DNA of 10,830 nucleotides from RGIG8775 sp045121195 (GCA_045121195.1 JBGVFO010000013.1:1-10830), one strand, 5' to 3'. Shown: positions 1-6,755, numbered from the stretch's first letter. Program-made: numbers and translations. The notes: generated by a model from the letters alone, not told the origin.

Positions 1-207
1 TGCACCTTGCCGCTTCCAATAACGGTGCGGACGTCGGGGGTATCCTTGTTTTGTATCAGCCTTGCGACCACGATGCCGCCTGCCGTGTCTACAAGGCGTT
101 CCAGCTCCGCAAGACTCTTTTCGGTTTCCGAGAGACGGGCGTTGTCGGTGCAGAGTGTCACCAGCACCGTTCGACTCTCGGTTATTTTCTGTTTGTTATC
201 TTCCATA
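1..207 (-). CDS. hflX: GTPase HflX, N-terminal part (runs off the window)
   Basis: The reading frame starts at the ATG whose complement is at 205-207 and stays open for 69 codons to the window edge, so only the N-terminus is present; HflX proteins are usually about 400-430 residues. The visible part carries the features of the HflX N-terminal domain: an early beta strand (RTVLVTLCTDN), a Leu/Glu-rich helix (SLAELERLVDTAGG) and then a QNKDTPDVRTVIGSGKV segment, matching the family's D-x-R-T-x-I-G-x-G-K signature. The GTPase G motifs lie outside the window. HflX is a ribosome-binding GTPase that splits stalled or hibernating 70S ribosomes, and some homologues give antibiotic tolerance (family knowledge). 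The start is fixed by an AAGGAGGTG ribosome site (complement 216-224) 8 nt upstream. An intrinsic terminator sits immediately before that site, and no convincing promoter lies between it and rpmE. Confidence 0.88.
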
Positions 208-228
208 AAATAAACACCTCCTTGGTGA

Positions 229-269
229 AAAAACAATAAGGGCAAGCCGTGCGTGCGCACAACTTGCCC
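229..269 (-). terminator. Rho-independent terminator after rpmE, just upstream of hflX
   Basis: Read on the minus strand, GGGCAAG pairs with CTTGCCC (240-246 with 263-269). An inner GTGC/GCAC pairing extends the stem, and it is followed by TTATTGTTTTTTC. It lies 36 nt past the rpmE stop and ends only a few bases before the hflX ribosome site. It should end the rpmE transcript and could also act as an attenuator for hflX. Confidence 0.85.
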
Positions 270-304
270 GATTGCTTCGATAGGAAAGTTTGCCGTCAAG
301 CGAA

Positions 305-511
305 TTACTTGGTTGCCTCAAGTCTCTTCTTGAACTTATCAACTCTACCGCCAGCGTCAACAAACTTCTGCTTACCGGTAAAGAAGGGATGGCACTTCGA
401 GCAGATTTCTACTCTCATCTCTCCGCCCTTGGTGGACTTTGTTGTTACGGTCTCGCCGCAAGCACACTTTACTACTACTTCTTCGTAATTAGGATGGATT
501 CCGGACTTCAT
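305..511 (-). CDS. rpmE: 50S ribosomal protein L31, zinc-binding type
   Basis: This 68-residue protein is full length for bacterial L31, a protein of the large ribosomal subunit at the central protuberance. The family hallmarks are all present: the start MKSGIHPNY, then CACG (Cys16, Cys18) and CSKCHPFFTGKQKFVD (Cys37, Cys40), with a basic C-terminus (DKFKKR). The four cysteines identify the zinc-binding (C+) form rather than the zinc-independent paralogue made under zinc starvation in many Firmicutes (family knowledge). The start is supported by a GTGAGGTG ribosome site at complement 520-527, 8 nt upstream. The gene has its own sigma-A promoter at 556-584 and its own terminator at 229-269, so it is probably transcribed alone at high level. 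It lies between sigE and hflX on the same strand. Confidence 0.97.
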   Translation of the reverse strand: MKSGIHPNYEEVVVKCACGETVTTKSTKGGEMRVEICSKCHPFFTGKQKFVDAGGRVDKFKKRLEATK

Positions 512-555
512 TTTATTTACACCTCACTTTGCTACAAATGTTCACAATGCACTGT

Positions 556-584
556 ATTATATCACAAACTTTTCGGAAATGCAA
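556..584 (-). promoter_or_regulatory. sigma-A promoter of rpmE
   Basis: On the minus strand, TTGCAT (complement 579-584) and a perfect TATAAT (complement 556-561) are separated by exactly 17 bp. The predicted start is near 549, giving a leader of about 38 nt before the rpmE ATG. Directly upstream of the -35 is a long A-tract (about 590-615), which could act as an UP element, as expected for a ribosomal protein gene. Confidence 0.88.
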
Positions 585-585
585 G

Positions 586-618
586 GGTTTTTCAAAAATT
601 TTTTTTATTTTTTTGAAA
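586..618. repeat. A/T-rich inverted repeat between sigE and rpmE promoter
   Basis: GGTTTTTCAAAAA and TTTTTGAAAACC face each other around a T/A-rich centre, forming an imperfect stem of about 11-12 bp with one extra base. It starts just beyond the sigE stop and abuts the rpmE -35 box. It lacks a following U-tract on the sigE side, so it is at best a weak terminator for sigE. The same A-tract may serve the rpmE promoter as an UP element. Confidence 0.45.
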
Positions 619-620
619 AC

Positions 621-1328
621 CTACAGTTTACTGCAAAGCTCATCCCGCAGGCGTCCGATTATTTTCTTCTCCAGGCGGGAAATATAGGACTGTGAAATCC
701 CAAGGCGGTCGGCAACCTCCTTTTGGGTCATTTCATCTCGTCCACCGAGCCCGTAACGCATTTCGATGATCTCCCGCTCCCGCGGCTCGAGGGCTTCTAC
801 GGCGCGGCGGATCATCTCCCGCTCCTCCCGTTGCTCGATCTCGTAAACGATGTTGTCCTCGTCATTGCCAAGCACGTCGGATAGCAGGAGCTCGTTGCCG
901 TCCCAATCCACGTTAAGAGGCTCGTCGATGGAGATCTCACACCGAAGCCCCGAGAATTTTCGGATGTACATCAGGATCTCGTTCTCAATGCACCGAGAGG
1001 CGTAGGTGGCAAGCTTGATGTTCTTGTCGGGGCGGAAGGTATTGATGGCCTTGATCAGACCGATGGTGCCGATGGACACCAGATCCTCGATCCCCGTTCC
1101 CGTACCCTCAAATCGCTTGGCGATATAAACGACGAGGCGCAGATTGTGCTCGATGAGGAGATTTTTCGCCTCCTGCGAAAGCTCCTCGCTACTCAGAAGC
1201 GCGGCTTCCTCCTCCCGTGTCAGGGGCGGAGGAAGAACGTCGGGGCCGTTTACGTAATAAATTCCGCTTTTTTTCTTTTTCCACAGGGAATTCCAGAGGC
1301 GGCGCAAGGTAAGTAGGAGCTTTTTCAT
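621..1328 (-). CDS. sigE: RNA polymerase sporulation sigma factor sigma-E (pro-form)
   Basis: This 235-residue sigma-70-family protein matches the size of SigE (about 239 residues in Bacillus subtilis). Region 2 covers about residues 61-125 (NLRLVVYIAKRF, EDLVSIGTIGLIKAINTF, KLATYASRCIENEILMYIRK). The EPLNVDWDGNELLLSDVLG stretch (about 136-154) is characteristic of SigE/SigK. Region 4, with a helix-turn-helix at about 200-226 (TQKEVADRLGISQSYISRLEK), ends the protein. The first 23 or so residues are a basic, amphipathic pro-sequence (MKKLLLTLRRLWNSLWKKKK) followed by IYYVNG, which corresponds to the processing region of pro-sigma-E. The pro-sequence tethers the protein to the membrane until SpoIIGA removes it, after which it drives early mother-cell genes (family knowledge). 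It lies 21 nt behind spoIIGA with an AAAGGA ribosome site (complement 1337-1342). No sigG follows it; rpmE comes next instead. Confidence 0.97.
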   Translation of the reverse strand: MKKLLLTLRRLWNSLWKKKKSGIYYVNGPDVLPPPLTREEEAALLSSEELSQEAKNLLIEHNLRLVVYIAKRFEGTGTGIEDLVSIGTIGLIKAINTFRPDKNIKLATYASRCIENEILMYIRKFSGLRCEISIDEPLNVDWDGNELLLSDVLGNDEDNIVYEIEQREEREMIRRAVEALEPREREIIEMRYGLGGRDEMTQKEVADRLGISQSYISRLEKKIIGRLRDELCSKL

Positions 1329-1349
1329 AACGGGAATCCTTTCTATGTG

Positions 1350-2219
1350 TTACGTCAACAATTCCGGTGGGAGGATCGCCGAGCAGGTAGGTAGCGCGCA
1401 GCGGATCTTGGCAAAGCCGATGAGAGCGTCGGCGGAGCGGGTTCGGTTTCCCACGCGGATAACGACGCTGTCGGGGCGAAGCGCCAGCAGAATGCCGTCC
1501 GCTCCCACCGAGCTTGTGGGGATCAGCCGAACGCGGGCGGCGAGCGGGGGAGGGAGCGCCTGCACGGTATCGGCGTTCCATTCGGTGATGTGGGCGCAGT
1601 CGACGGGGAGCAGATTGACCGCGTTTTTGATATCCGACAGGATAACGGGCTTGCCGCTGACCGTGTCCCGAAGCAGATTGCCGCTGTCACACATAGCGCG
1701 GATCACGGTTTTTCTCCCACCTAACTGAATTTCCACCTGCGCCTCGGGGATCTGTCCCCGACGGCGGAGAAAGCGACCTCCGATCCAGGTGATCAGAGAC
1801 GCCGCGGCGGTCACCAACGCGAATAGCCAAAGGGGAATGCTGTCGTCGTCCGCAAAGGAGTCAAGCGGCGGATCGGCTCGGTTCATCAGATTGAAGATCG
1901 CCGTCATAACGCCGCCCAAAAGCATCGATGCCAAAACAAAGGCACCCGACAGAAGGGCAAGAGAGGACCATCCCTCCCGTTTGTCGCCAAAGGCAACGGC
2001 ACAGATCAGTACGCAAACGAGAAGATCGGCAAGTCTTCCCCAAGCACCAAACGTGAGAAAGAGAGCGGTCACGGAATAGATGCCGCCCAGCGCGGCGGCA
2101 AGCACGGTGCGCGGTAGGGAAAAGGGCTTGGCAAGAAGGCGTGCCACGAGAAAAAGACAAAGAAAGTCCATGCTGAAATTGATGAGAAACAAAAGGTCTC
2201 CGTAAACAGTCTGCTCCAT
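1350..2219 (-). CDS. spoIIGA: Sigma-E processing aspartic protease SpoIIGA
   Basis: This 289-residue membrane protein is close to the usual length of SpoIIGA (309 in B. subtilis). The N-terminal half has about five hydrophobic segments (roughly residues 5-25, 36-56, 64-78, 87-108 and 128-147). The cytoplasmic C-terminal half carries the aspartic-protease motif CDSGN (Asp178-Ser179-Gly180) followed by LLRDTVSGKPVIL, typical of the family. The enzyme dimerises in the forespore septum and cleaves the pro-sequence from sigma-E on the mother-cell side after a forespore signal (SpoIIR, not in this window). The start has a strong AAGGAGGGG ribosome site (complement 2226-2234) and is preceded by a Spo0A-type promoter. 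It is co-transcribed with sigE, giving the protease and its substrate together. Confidence 0.96.
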   Translation of the reverse strand: MEQTVYGDLLFLINFSMDFLCLFLVARLLAKPFSLPRTVLAAALGGIYSVTALFLTFGAWGRLADLLVCVLICAVAFGDKREGWSSLALLSGAFVLASMLLGGVMTAIFNLMNRADPPLDSFADDDSIPLWLFALVTAAASLITWIGGRFLRRRGQIPEAQVEIQLGGRKTVIRAMCDSGNLLRDTVSGKPVILSDIKNAVNLLPVDCAHITEWNADTVQALPPPLAARVRLIPTSSVGADGILLALRPDSVVIRVGNRTRSADALIGFAKIRCALPTCSAILPPELLT

Positions 2220-2242
2220 CCCGCGCCCCTCCTTTTGGCATC

Positions 2243-2276
2243 ATTATAGCGCACCGTGACCGTAAAAAATGTCAAA
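2243..2276 (-). promoter_or_regulatory. spoIIG promoter: long-spacer sigma-A promoter with an overlapping Spo0A box
   Basis: On the minus strand, a perfect TTGACA (complement 2270-2275) and a perfect TATAAT (complement 2243-2248) are 21 bp apart, 4 bp longer than optimal. On the plus strand the same place reads TGTCAAA (2270-2276), one base from the Spo0A box TGTCGAA. The B. subtilis spoIIG promoter also has good hexamers with an over-long spacer, and phosphorylated Spo0A bound at the -35 lets polymerase use it. The predicted RNA start, around 2236, leaves only about 17 nt before the spoIIGA ATG. No second convincing 0A box was found nearby. Confidence 0.8.
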
Positions 2277-2285
2277 TCCCGTTCG

Positions 2286-2352
2286 CGGCGAGAAAAAATT
2301 ATATAAAAAGAAGAAAAAAATCAAAAATAAAAAAGTATTTTTTCTTTTTTTT
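2286..2352. other. A-tract-rich divergent intergenic segment between spoIIGA and dgt
   Basis: About 65 bp of almost pure A/T with repeated runs of 5-8 A on the plus strand and then runs of T, unlike the flanking genes. It lies upstream of both divergent genes and could be intrinsically bent DNA or an UP-like element. A possible dgt -10 (TATATT, 2356-2361) follows it, but I could not find a matching -35, so the dgt promoter is not called. Confidence 0.5.
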
Positions 2353-2397
2353 GCGTATATTGTATCTTGAAGTTTTATTTTTAATGGAGGAAATCGA

Positions 2398-3408
2398 ATG
2401 GCAACCGTTTGCGAACTGTTCCTGGAACGGGAAAAATCGACACTTTCCGAGCACGCTTTTTTGACGGTCAACAGCAGAGGGCGCGACTATCCGTATACGC
2501 CCTGCAAAAACAGGACCGAGTTTCAGCGCGACAGAGATAAGATCATACATTCGGAGTCCTTCCGCTGTCTGATGAACAAGACTCAGGTGTTCCTGGCACC
2601 CAATGACGCACATTACCGCACGCGCCTGACCCACACCCTTGAGGTAACGCAGATCGCGCGCATTATCGCCCGCGCCCTGCGCCTCAACGAGGATCTGTGT
2701 GAGGCGATCGGTCTTGGACACGATCTTGGACATACTCCCTTCGGTCACGCGGGTGAGGCGGCGATGCAGATCTGCTATTCTCCCGATTTTACCCACTATA
2801 AGCAAAGTCTTCGCGTGGTTGAGCGTCTGGAGAACCGGGGAAGAGGCTTGAACCTTACATACGAGGTGCGCGACGGTATCGTCAATCACACGGGTAGCCA
2901 TATGGCATCCACCCTTGAGGGCGTGATCGTCAAGTTCGCCGATCGCATTGCTTATATCAATCACGATATTGACGACGCCTGCCGTGCGGGCATCCTTTCC
3001 ATCGGTGACATCCCTCGCGAGATCCGCGAGGTGGTGGGCGACGGACATAGCCAGCGCATCAACGCCATGGTTACCTCGGTCATTGATTTCAGCACCAATA
3101 AGGACTGCATTGGAATGACCCCCGAGATCGGCGAGGCGACGGATAAGCTTCGCACCTTTATGTTTGAGAACGTGTATACCAACCCCGTTGCCAAGAGTGA
3201 GGAGGATCGCGCCAAGGAGGTTCTGATCCGTTTGTTCGAGTATTACGTCAGGTATCCCGAGAAGATGCCTTCTCTGTATTACGAAAACACCAAAAACGAG
3301 GGCGTGGAGCGTTGTGTTTGCGATTTTATTTCCGGCATGACCGACCGCTACGCCATCGAGCAATATAAAGAGCTGTTCATTCCTAAGGTATGGAGGGGCA
3401 GAGGCTGA
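2398..3408 (+). CDS. dgt: dGTP triphosphohydrolase-like HD-domain protein
   Basis: This 336-residue protein belongs to the HD-domain deoxyribonucleoside triphosphate triphosphohydrolase family, which converts dNTPs to nucleosides and triphosphate and so tunes dNTP pools. The metal-site motifs are visible in order: His79 in RTRLTHTLEVTQIAR, His108-Asp109 in GLGHDLGHTPFGHAGE, and an Asp in the VKFADRIAYINHD stretch (about 178-190, probably Asp182). NHTGSH (163-168) is also typical. The length and the short C-terminus match the compact Gram-positive form rather than the about 500-residue Escherichia coli Dgt. GGAGG at 2386-2390 supports the ATG. The gene overlaps dnaG by one base (TGATG), so both are likely one transcript. 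A dgt gene ahead of dnaG-rpoD is a recurring clostridial order and links nucleotide supply to replication priming. Confidence 0.92.
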   Translation: MATVCELFLEREKSTLSEHAFLTVNSRGRDYPYTPCKNRTEFQRDRDKIIHSESFRCLMNKTQVFLAPNDAHYRTRLTHTLEVTQIARIIARALRLNEDLCEAIGLGHDLGHTPFGHAGEAAMQICYSPDFTHYKQSLRVVERLENRGRGLNLTYEVRDGIVNHTGSHMASTLEGVIVKFADRIAYINHDIDDACRAGILSIGDIPREIREVVGDGHSQRINAMVTSVIDFSTNKDCIGMTPEIGEATDKLRTFMFENVYTNPVAKSEEDRAKEVLIRLFEYYVRYPEKMPSLYYENTKNEGVERCVCDFISGMTDRYAIEQYKELFIPKVWRGRG

Positions 3409-5192
3409 TGGCAATACCGAGAGAAATTATCGAGGAGATCCTCTACCGCACCGACATCGAGTCGCTGGTCGGCTCGTACGTGAGTCTTAAGCGGTCGGGA
3501 TCCAACCTCTTCGGACTGTGTCCGTTTCATAGCGAGCGGAGTCCCTCGTTCAGCGTTTCGCCGGGCAAGAAGATGTTTTATTGCTTCGGCTGCGGCGCGG
3601 GCGGTGACGCCATTACCTTCGTTATGAAGGCGGAAAATCTGGAATACGTGGACGCCATTGAGTTTTTGGCGGCGCGGGCGGGGATCACCATCCCCCAGGA
3701 CGGCAAGGTCGAAACGGGTATGTCCCGCAAGCGTGTGTTTGATATGAACCGAGAGGCGGCAAAGTTTTTCAGAGATTGCCTCTTTGATCCCAGATACGGA
3801 AAGGAAGGACTTCGGTATCTGACCGAGGTGCGCGGACTTTCACAGGGCTTTATCAAGCATTTCGGACTGGGATATTCCCCCAACGATTTCGGCATGCTGA
3901 CCGACCACATGAAGCGGCTTGGCTATACCGAGGAGGAGCTGATCACGGGCTTCCTTTGCGGGAAAAGTCAGAAAACGGGAAGACCCTACGACTACTTCCG
4001 AAATCGCGTGATGTTTCCTATCATTGACGTGACGGGCAACGTCATCGCCTTTGGCGGGCGCGTGATGGACGATTCCAAGCCCAAGTATCTGAACTCATCG
4101 GATACGCCGGGCTTTAAGAAAAGCAAGAATCTGTTCGCTCTGAACTTTGCCAAAAACCATTGCGAGGACAGTCTGATCCTCTGCGAGGGCTATATGGACG
4201 TGATCGCGCTTCACGCGGCGGGCTTTTCCAACGCGGTGGCGACACTCGGTACGTCCCTCACGGCGGAGCAGGCGAGAATAATGACCAAGTACACCAAAAA
4301 GGTGCTGATATCTTATGACTCGGACGAGGCGGGACAGCGGGCGGCAGACCGCGCCATACGAATTCTCGGTGACGTGGGGCTTGACGTTCGGATCCTGAAG
4401 CTTCCCGATGCCAAGGACCCCGACGAATTTATCAAGAAGTTCGGCGCGGAGCGGTTACGCTTGGTGCTGAACGAGAGCAAAACCTGGTTTGACTTCAAGG
4501 CGGATGCCATTTTTGCCAAGCATGATCTGCAGGCAACGGGTGGACGTCTGAAGGCGTCGGAGGAGATCTGCGGCGTGATCGCCACCGTTCCCTCGCAGAT
4601 CGAGCGGGAGGTATATATCACGCAGACCGCGCCGAGGCTTGGCTTGACGGTAGACGTTATGAAGAATAACGTAAATCGGCTGATCGGTAAGCTTCGCGCC
4701 AGCGAGCAGGCGAAGAATCTGAACAACATCAAGATGTCGATCCAGAATTACGGCGATCGCGTCAATCCCGACGCGGTGAAAAACGTTGCCGCCAACGCCT
4801 GCGAGGAGGGCATCCTCGGCTTGCTTCTGATGTACGAGGAGCATCGAGTAGCGGTAGCCAGCGGTAAGGTCGCGCTGTCCGCGGATGACTTTTTCACCGA
4901 TCTCGGCAGAAGGATCTTTGAGAAGGTCATGGAGCTTCAGAATTCGGACGGCGGCTTTATGTTCGCCCTTCTGGGACAGTACTTCACACCCGACGAGATC
5001 GGCCGCATCGAGCGAATGATCCAGGCGCGAGATCAGCTCACCGAAAACGGAACGCAGGTCCTTCGCGAGCATATCGATCGCCTTCGTGAGGCAAAACGAA
5101 GCAAGGGCGAAAAAACCGGGCTTGACGAGCTGCTGAAGGCAAAACGCCAGAAGCTTTCGGAAAAAAAGACGTCCGGTGATGAAAAAAGATAA
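3408..5192 (+). CDS. dnaG: DNA primase
   Basis: This 594-residue protein matches DnaG, which makes the RNA primers for replication at the fork. The N-terminal CHC2 zinc domain has Cys38, His41, Cys59 and Cys62 (CPFHSERSPSFSVSP, then YCFGCGAGGD). The catalytic core includes YFRNRVMFPI and the TOPRIM domain, with Glu260 in EGYMD and Asp304/Asp306 in SYDSDEAG as metal-binding residues. The C-terminal region (about 450-594) is helical and charged, as expected for the part that contacts DnaB/DnaC helicase. I chose the ATG at 3408 rather than the in-frame ATG at 3390: GGAGGGG (3392-3398) lies 9 nt upstream of 3408, and MAIPREIIEEI matches the family N-terminus. It overlaps the dgt stop by 1 nt and precedes rpoD, as in macromolecular-synthesis operons. 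Confidence 0.97.
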   Translation: MAIPREIIEEILYRTDIESLVGSYVSLKRSGSNLFGLCPFHSERSPSFSVSPGKKMFYCFGCGAGGDAITFVMKAENLEYVDAIEFLAARAGITIPQDGKVETGMSRKRVFDMNREAAKFFRDCLFDPRYGKEGLRYLTEVRGLSQGFIKHFGLGYSPNDFGMLTDHMKRLGYTEEELITGFLCGKSQKTGRPYDYFRNRVMFPIIDVTGNVIAFGGRVMDDSKPKYLNSSDTPGFKKSKNLFALNFAKNHCEDSLILCEGYMDVIALHAAGFSNAVATLGTSLTAEQARIMTKYTKKVLISYDSDEAGQRAADRAIRILGDVGLDVRILKLPDAKDPDEFIKKFGAERLRLVLNESKTWFDFKADAIFAKHDLQATGGRLKASEEICGVIATVPSQIEREVYITQTAPRLGLTVDVMKNNVNRLIGKLRASEQAKNLNNIKMSIQNYGDRVNPDAVKNVAANACEEGILGLLLMYEEHRVAVASGKVALSADDFFTDLGRRIFEKVMELQNSDGGFMFALLGQYFTPDEIGRIERMIQARDQLTENGTQVLREHIDRLREAKRSKGEKTGLDELLKAKRQKLSEKKTSGDEKR

Positions 5193-5246
5193 AGCACCGA
5201 CGACCGTCGGAACAATAAAATCACGGCAAAGTGCCAAGGAAAGGAA

Positions 5247-5279
5247 ATGCCCCATCAGCGGGGCGAAAAGAAAAGATGA
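5247..5279 (+). CDS. Possible 10-residue leader peptide coupled to rpoD
   Basis: An ATG at 5247 opens a 10-codon frame (MPHQRGEKKR) ending in TGA at 5277-5279. The stop overlaps the rpoD ATG (5276) as ATGA, the usual sign of translational coupling. AAGGAAAGG (5237-5245) just upstream is a better ribosome site than anything directly before the rpoD start. The mini-ORF contains a short stem, GCCCC with GGGGC (5249-5264). No known homologue is claimed. It may instead be a chance frame, with the hairpin simply bringing the ribosome site nearer to the rpoD start. Confidence 0.35.
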   Translation: MPHQRGEKKR

Positions 5280-6406
5280 CTTCTAAAATTGAAAACGTAA
5301 ATACCGAGGAAAAGAAGGTTGACGTAGACGAGCTGATACAAAAAGGAAAAAAAGGCGCTTTGTCTACCAGTGACATCGATGAAGCGATCGAGGGAATGAA
5401 CTATGATATGGAAGGGCTGGACAAGCTGTATGAAACGCTTGAGGACAACGGCATTCCGCTTCCCGGAGAGACGGAGGAGAGTGACATCGCCGAGATCGAA
5501 AACGAGGTAGCTCGCTTCGGTAAGGGCGAGGATATGGAAAAGATGCTGGAGCAGGACGGTCTTTCCATTGACGACCCCGTTCGTATGTATTTGAAGGAGA
5601 TCGGTAAGGTACCGCTTCTCAGCGCAGAGCGCGAGAAGGAGCTTGCCGAGATCATGGCAAATTCCGAGGACGAGGCAGAGAAGGCAAAGGCGAAGAATGA
5701 GCTGGTCGAGGCAAACCTTCGTCTGGTCGTCAGCATTGCCAAGCGCTACGTAGGAAAGGGAATGTTCTTCCTGGATCTGATCCAGGAGGGAAACCTCGGT
5801 CTTATGAAGGCGGTGGATAAGTTTGACTACGGCAAGGGATTCAAGTTCTCTACGTACGCAACCTGGTGGATCCGTCAGGCGATCACCCGCGCCATTGCCG
5901 ATCAGGCGAGAACCATTCGTATCCCCGTTCATATGGTGGAAACCATTCACAAGGTGACGCGCTATTCCCGACAGATGCTTCAGGAGCTGGGAAGAGAAGC
6001 TACAGCCGACGAGATCGGAGATAAGATGGGAATGAGCGCGGAAAAGGTGCGCGAGATCATGAAGATCGCGCAGGACCCCGTGTCCCTGGAAACCCCCATC
6101 GGCGAGGAAGAGGATAGCCATCTTGGCGATTTCATTCCCGACGAGGAGGCTCCCGATCCCTCTGAGGTGGCGTCTGCTACGATCCTTCGTGAGGTGATCG
6201 AGCGCGAGCTGAATACGCTGACGCCCAGAGAGGCTCACGTGATCAAGCTTCGCTTCGGTCTTTACGACGGCAGAAGCAAGACCCTCGAGGAGGTTGGCAA
6301 GGAGTTCAATATCACCCGTGAGCGTATTCGTCAGATCGAGGCAAAGGCGCTTCGTAAGCTTCGCCATCCCAGCCGCGCAAGACATTTGAAGGGCTTTTTG
6401 GATTAA
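5276..6406 (+). CDS. rpoD: Housekeeping RNA polymerase sigma factor sigma-70/sigma-A
   Basis: This 376-residue primary sigma factor directs RNA polymerase to most growth-phase promoters. An acidic N-terminal region resembling region 1.1 (about 1-95) is followed by region 1.2 (about 99-131, DPVRMYLKEIGKVPLLS). Region 2 (about 142-217) contains FLDLIQEGNLGLMKAVDKF and FSTYATWWIRQAITRAIADQ, near-identical to the primary-sigma consensus for -10 recognition and melting. Region 3 is at about 220-300, and region 4 at about 305-370 carries the helix-turn-helix TLEEVGKEFNITRERIRQIE for the -35. The length matches SigA (371 in B. subtilis). I take ATG 5276; an in-frame GTG at 5231 would add 15 residues without family support. 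The direct ribosome site is weak, see the mini-ORF at 5247. It is 83 nt behind dnaG and probably co-transcribed. No clear terminator follows. Confidence 0.97.
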   Translation: MTSKIENVNTEEKKVDVDELIQKGKKGALSTSDIDEAIEGMNYDMEGLDKLYETLEDNGIPLPGETEESDIAEIENEVARFGKGEDMEKMLEQDGLSIDDPVRMYLKEIGKVPLLSAEREKELAEIMANSEDEAEKAKAKNELVEANLRLVVSIAKRYVGKGMFFLDLIQEGNLGLMKAVDKFDYGKGFKFSTYATWWIRQAITRAIADQARTIRIPVHMVETIHKVTRYSRQMLQELGREATADEIGDKMGMSAEKVREIMKIAQDPVSLETPIGEEEDSHLGDFIPDEEAPDPSEVASATILREVIERELNTLTPREAHVIKLRFGLYDGRSKTLEEVGKEFNITRERIRQIEAKALRKLRHPSRARHLKGFLD

Positions 6407-6755
6407 GGCGGATTTGTTGATAAACAACAAAAAAAGACGGGCGCGATTTGCCAAAATGACAAAAAACTTGGTTGAATGTGAGAAAAATGCCGTAGGTTTT
6501 TAGACATTGCGACAAAAGAATGCAACCAAATTGACTGTCGAAGCCGTATCCGCGCCGTTGCGGGACTTCCCGTCACAAAAAATTCACTTGACATAAGATA
6601 AGATTTGATGTAAAATAATAAAGAGTTAAAATGACCGAGTCTTGCACGCGATGCAGGGTTCGTTTTGCGGATTGTTCCGCGCAGATATCGTCAACCCGCG
6701 GTGGCGCTTTGTCTGCAACGAAATGTTACCGCCGCCGGAGAAATGGAGAACCATA
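6407..6755 (+). other. Gene-free interval between rpoD and the lipoprotein gene
   Basis: About 349 bp. The first 180 bp show no convincing gene or terminator. There is a TTTGTTG/CAACAAA inverted repeat right after rpoD that is followed by A's rather than T's, and a distant TTGGTTG/CAACCAA pair (about 6469-6527). The rest holds the lipoprotein promoter (6588-6616) and a leader of roughly 130 nt containing a small hairpin (GCGGA-TTGT-TCCGC, near 6667-6680). No riboswitch consensus was recognised. Confidence 0.5.
6588..6616 (+). promoter_or_regulatory. sigma-A promoter of the solute-binding lipoprotein gene
   Basis: A perfect TTGACA (6588-6593) and TAAAAT (6611-6616) are separated by 17 bp. The predicted RNA start is near 6623, leaving a leader of about 130 nt before the ATG at 6756. 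The promoter separates this gene from the upstream rpoD operon. Confidence 0.85.

Noticed and set aside
7..239. Plus-strand frames at the left edge
   Set aside because: They lie opposite the hflX start, whose protein sequence and ribosome site are recognisable on the minus strand.
2299..3414. 371-codon minus-strand open frame opposite dgt
   Set aside because: Codon-aligned shadow of an unambiguous HD-domain protein; its end runs into the A/T-rich intergenic DNA and is Phe/Lys-rich by composition.
5196..5210. CCGAC/GTCGG hairpin after dnaG as a terminator
   Set aside because: Only 5 bp of stem and no U-tract follows; it lies inside the dnaG-rpoD spacer and is more likely incidental.
6414..6440. 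TTTGTTG/CAACAAA inverted repeat after rpoD as a terminator
   Set aside because: The stem is A/T-rich and is followed by A's rather than T's on the rpoD strand, so intrinsic termination there is not supported.
5255..6454. 399-codon minus-strand open frame opposite rpoD
   Set aside because: It mirrors a highly conserved sigma factor in the codon-aligned frame; Leu/His-rich content is typical of such shadows.
6640..6720. CCACCGCGG-like motif on the minus strand resembling part of a T-box
   Set aside because: The flanking T-box elements are missing and the minus strand downstream has no gene, only the antisense of rpoD.
6642..6755. N-terminal extension of the lipoprotein frame from an upstream TTG
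   Set aside because: It would put 38 extra residues before a perfect signal peptide and lipobox, and the GGAG ribosome site fits ATG 6756.
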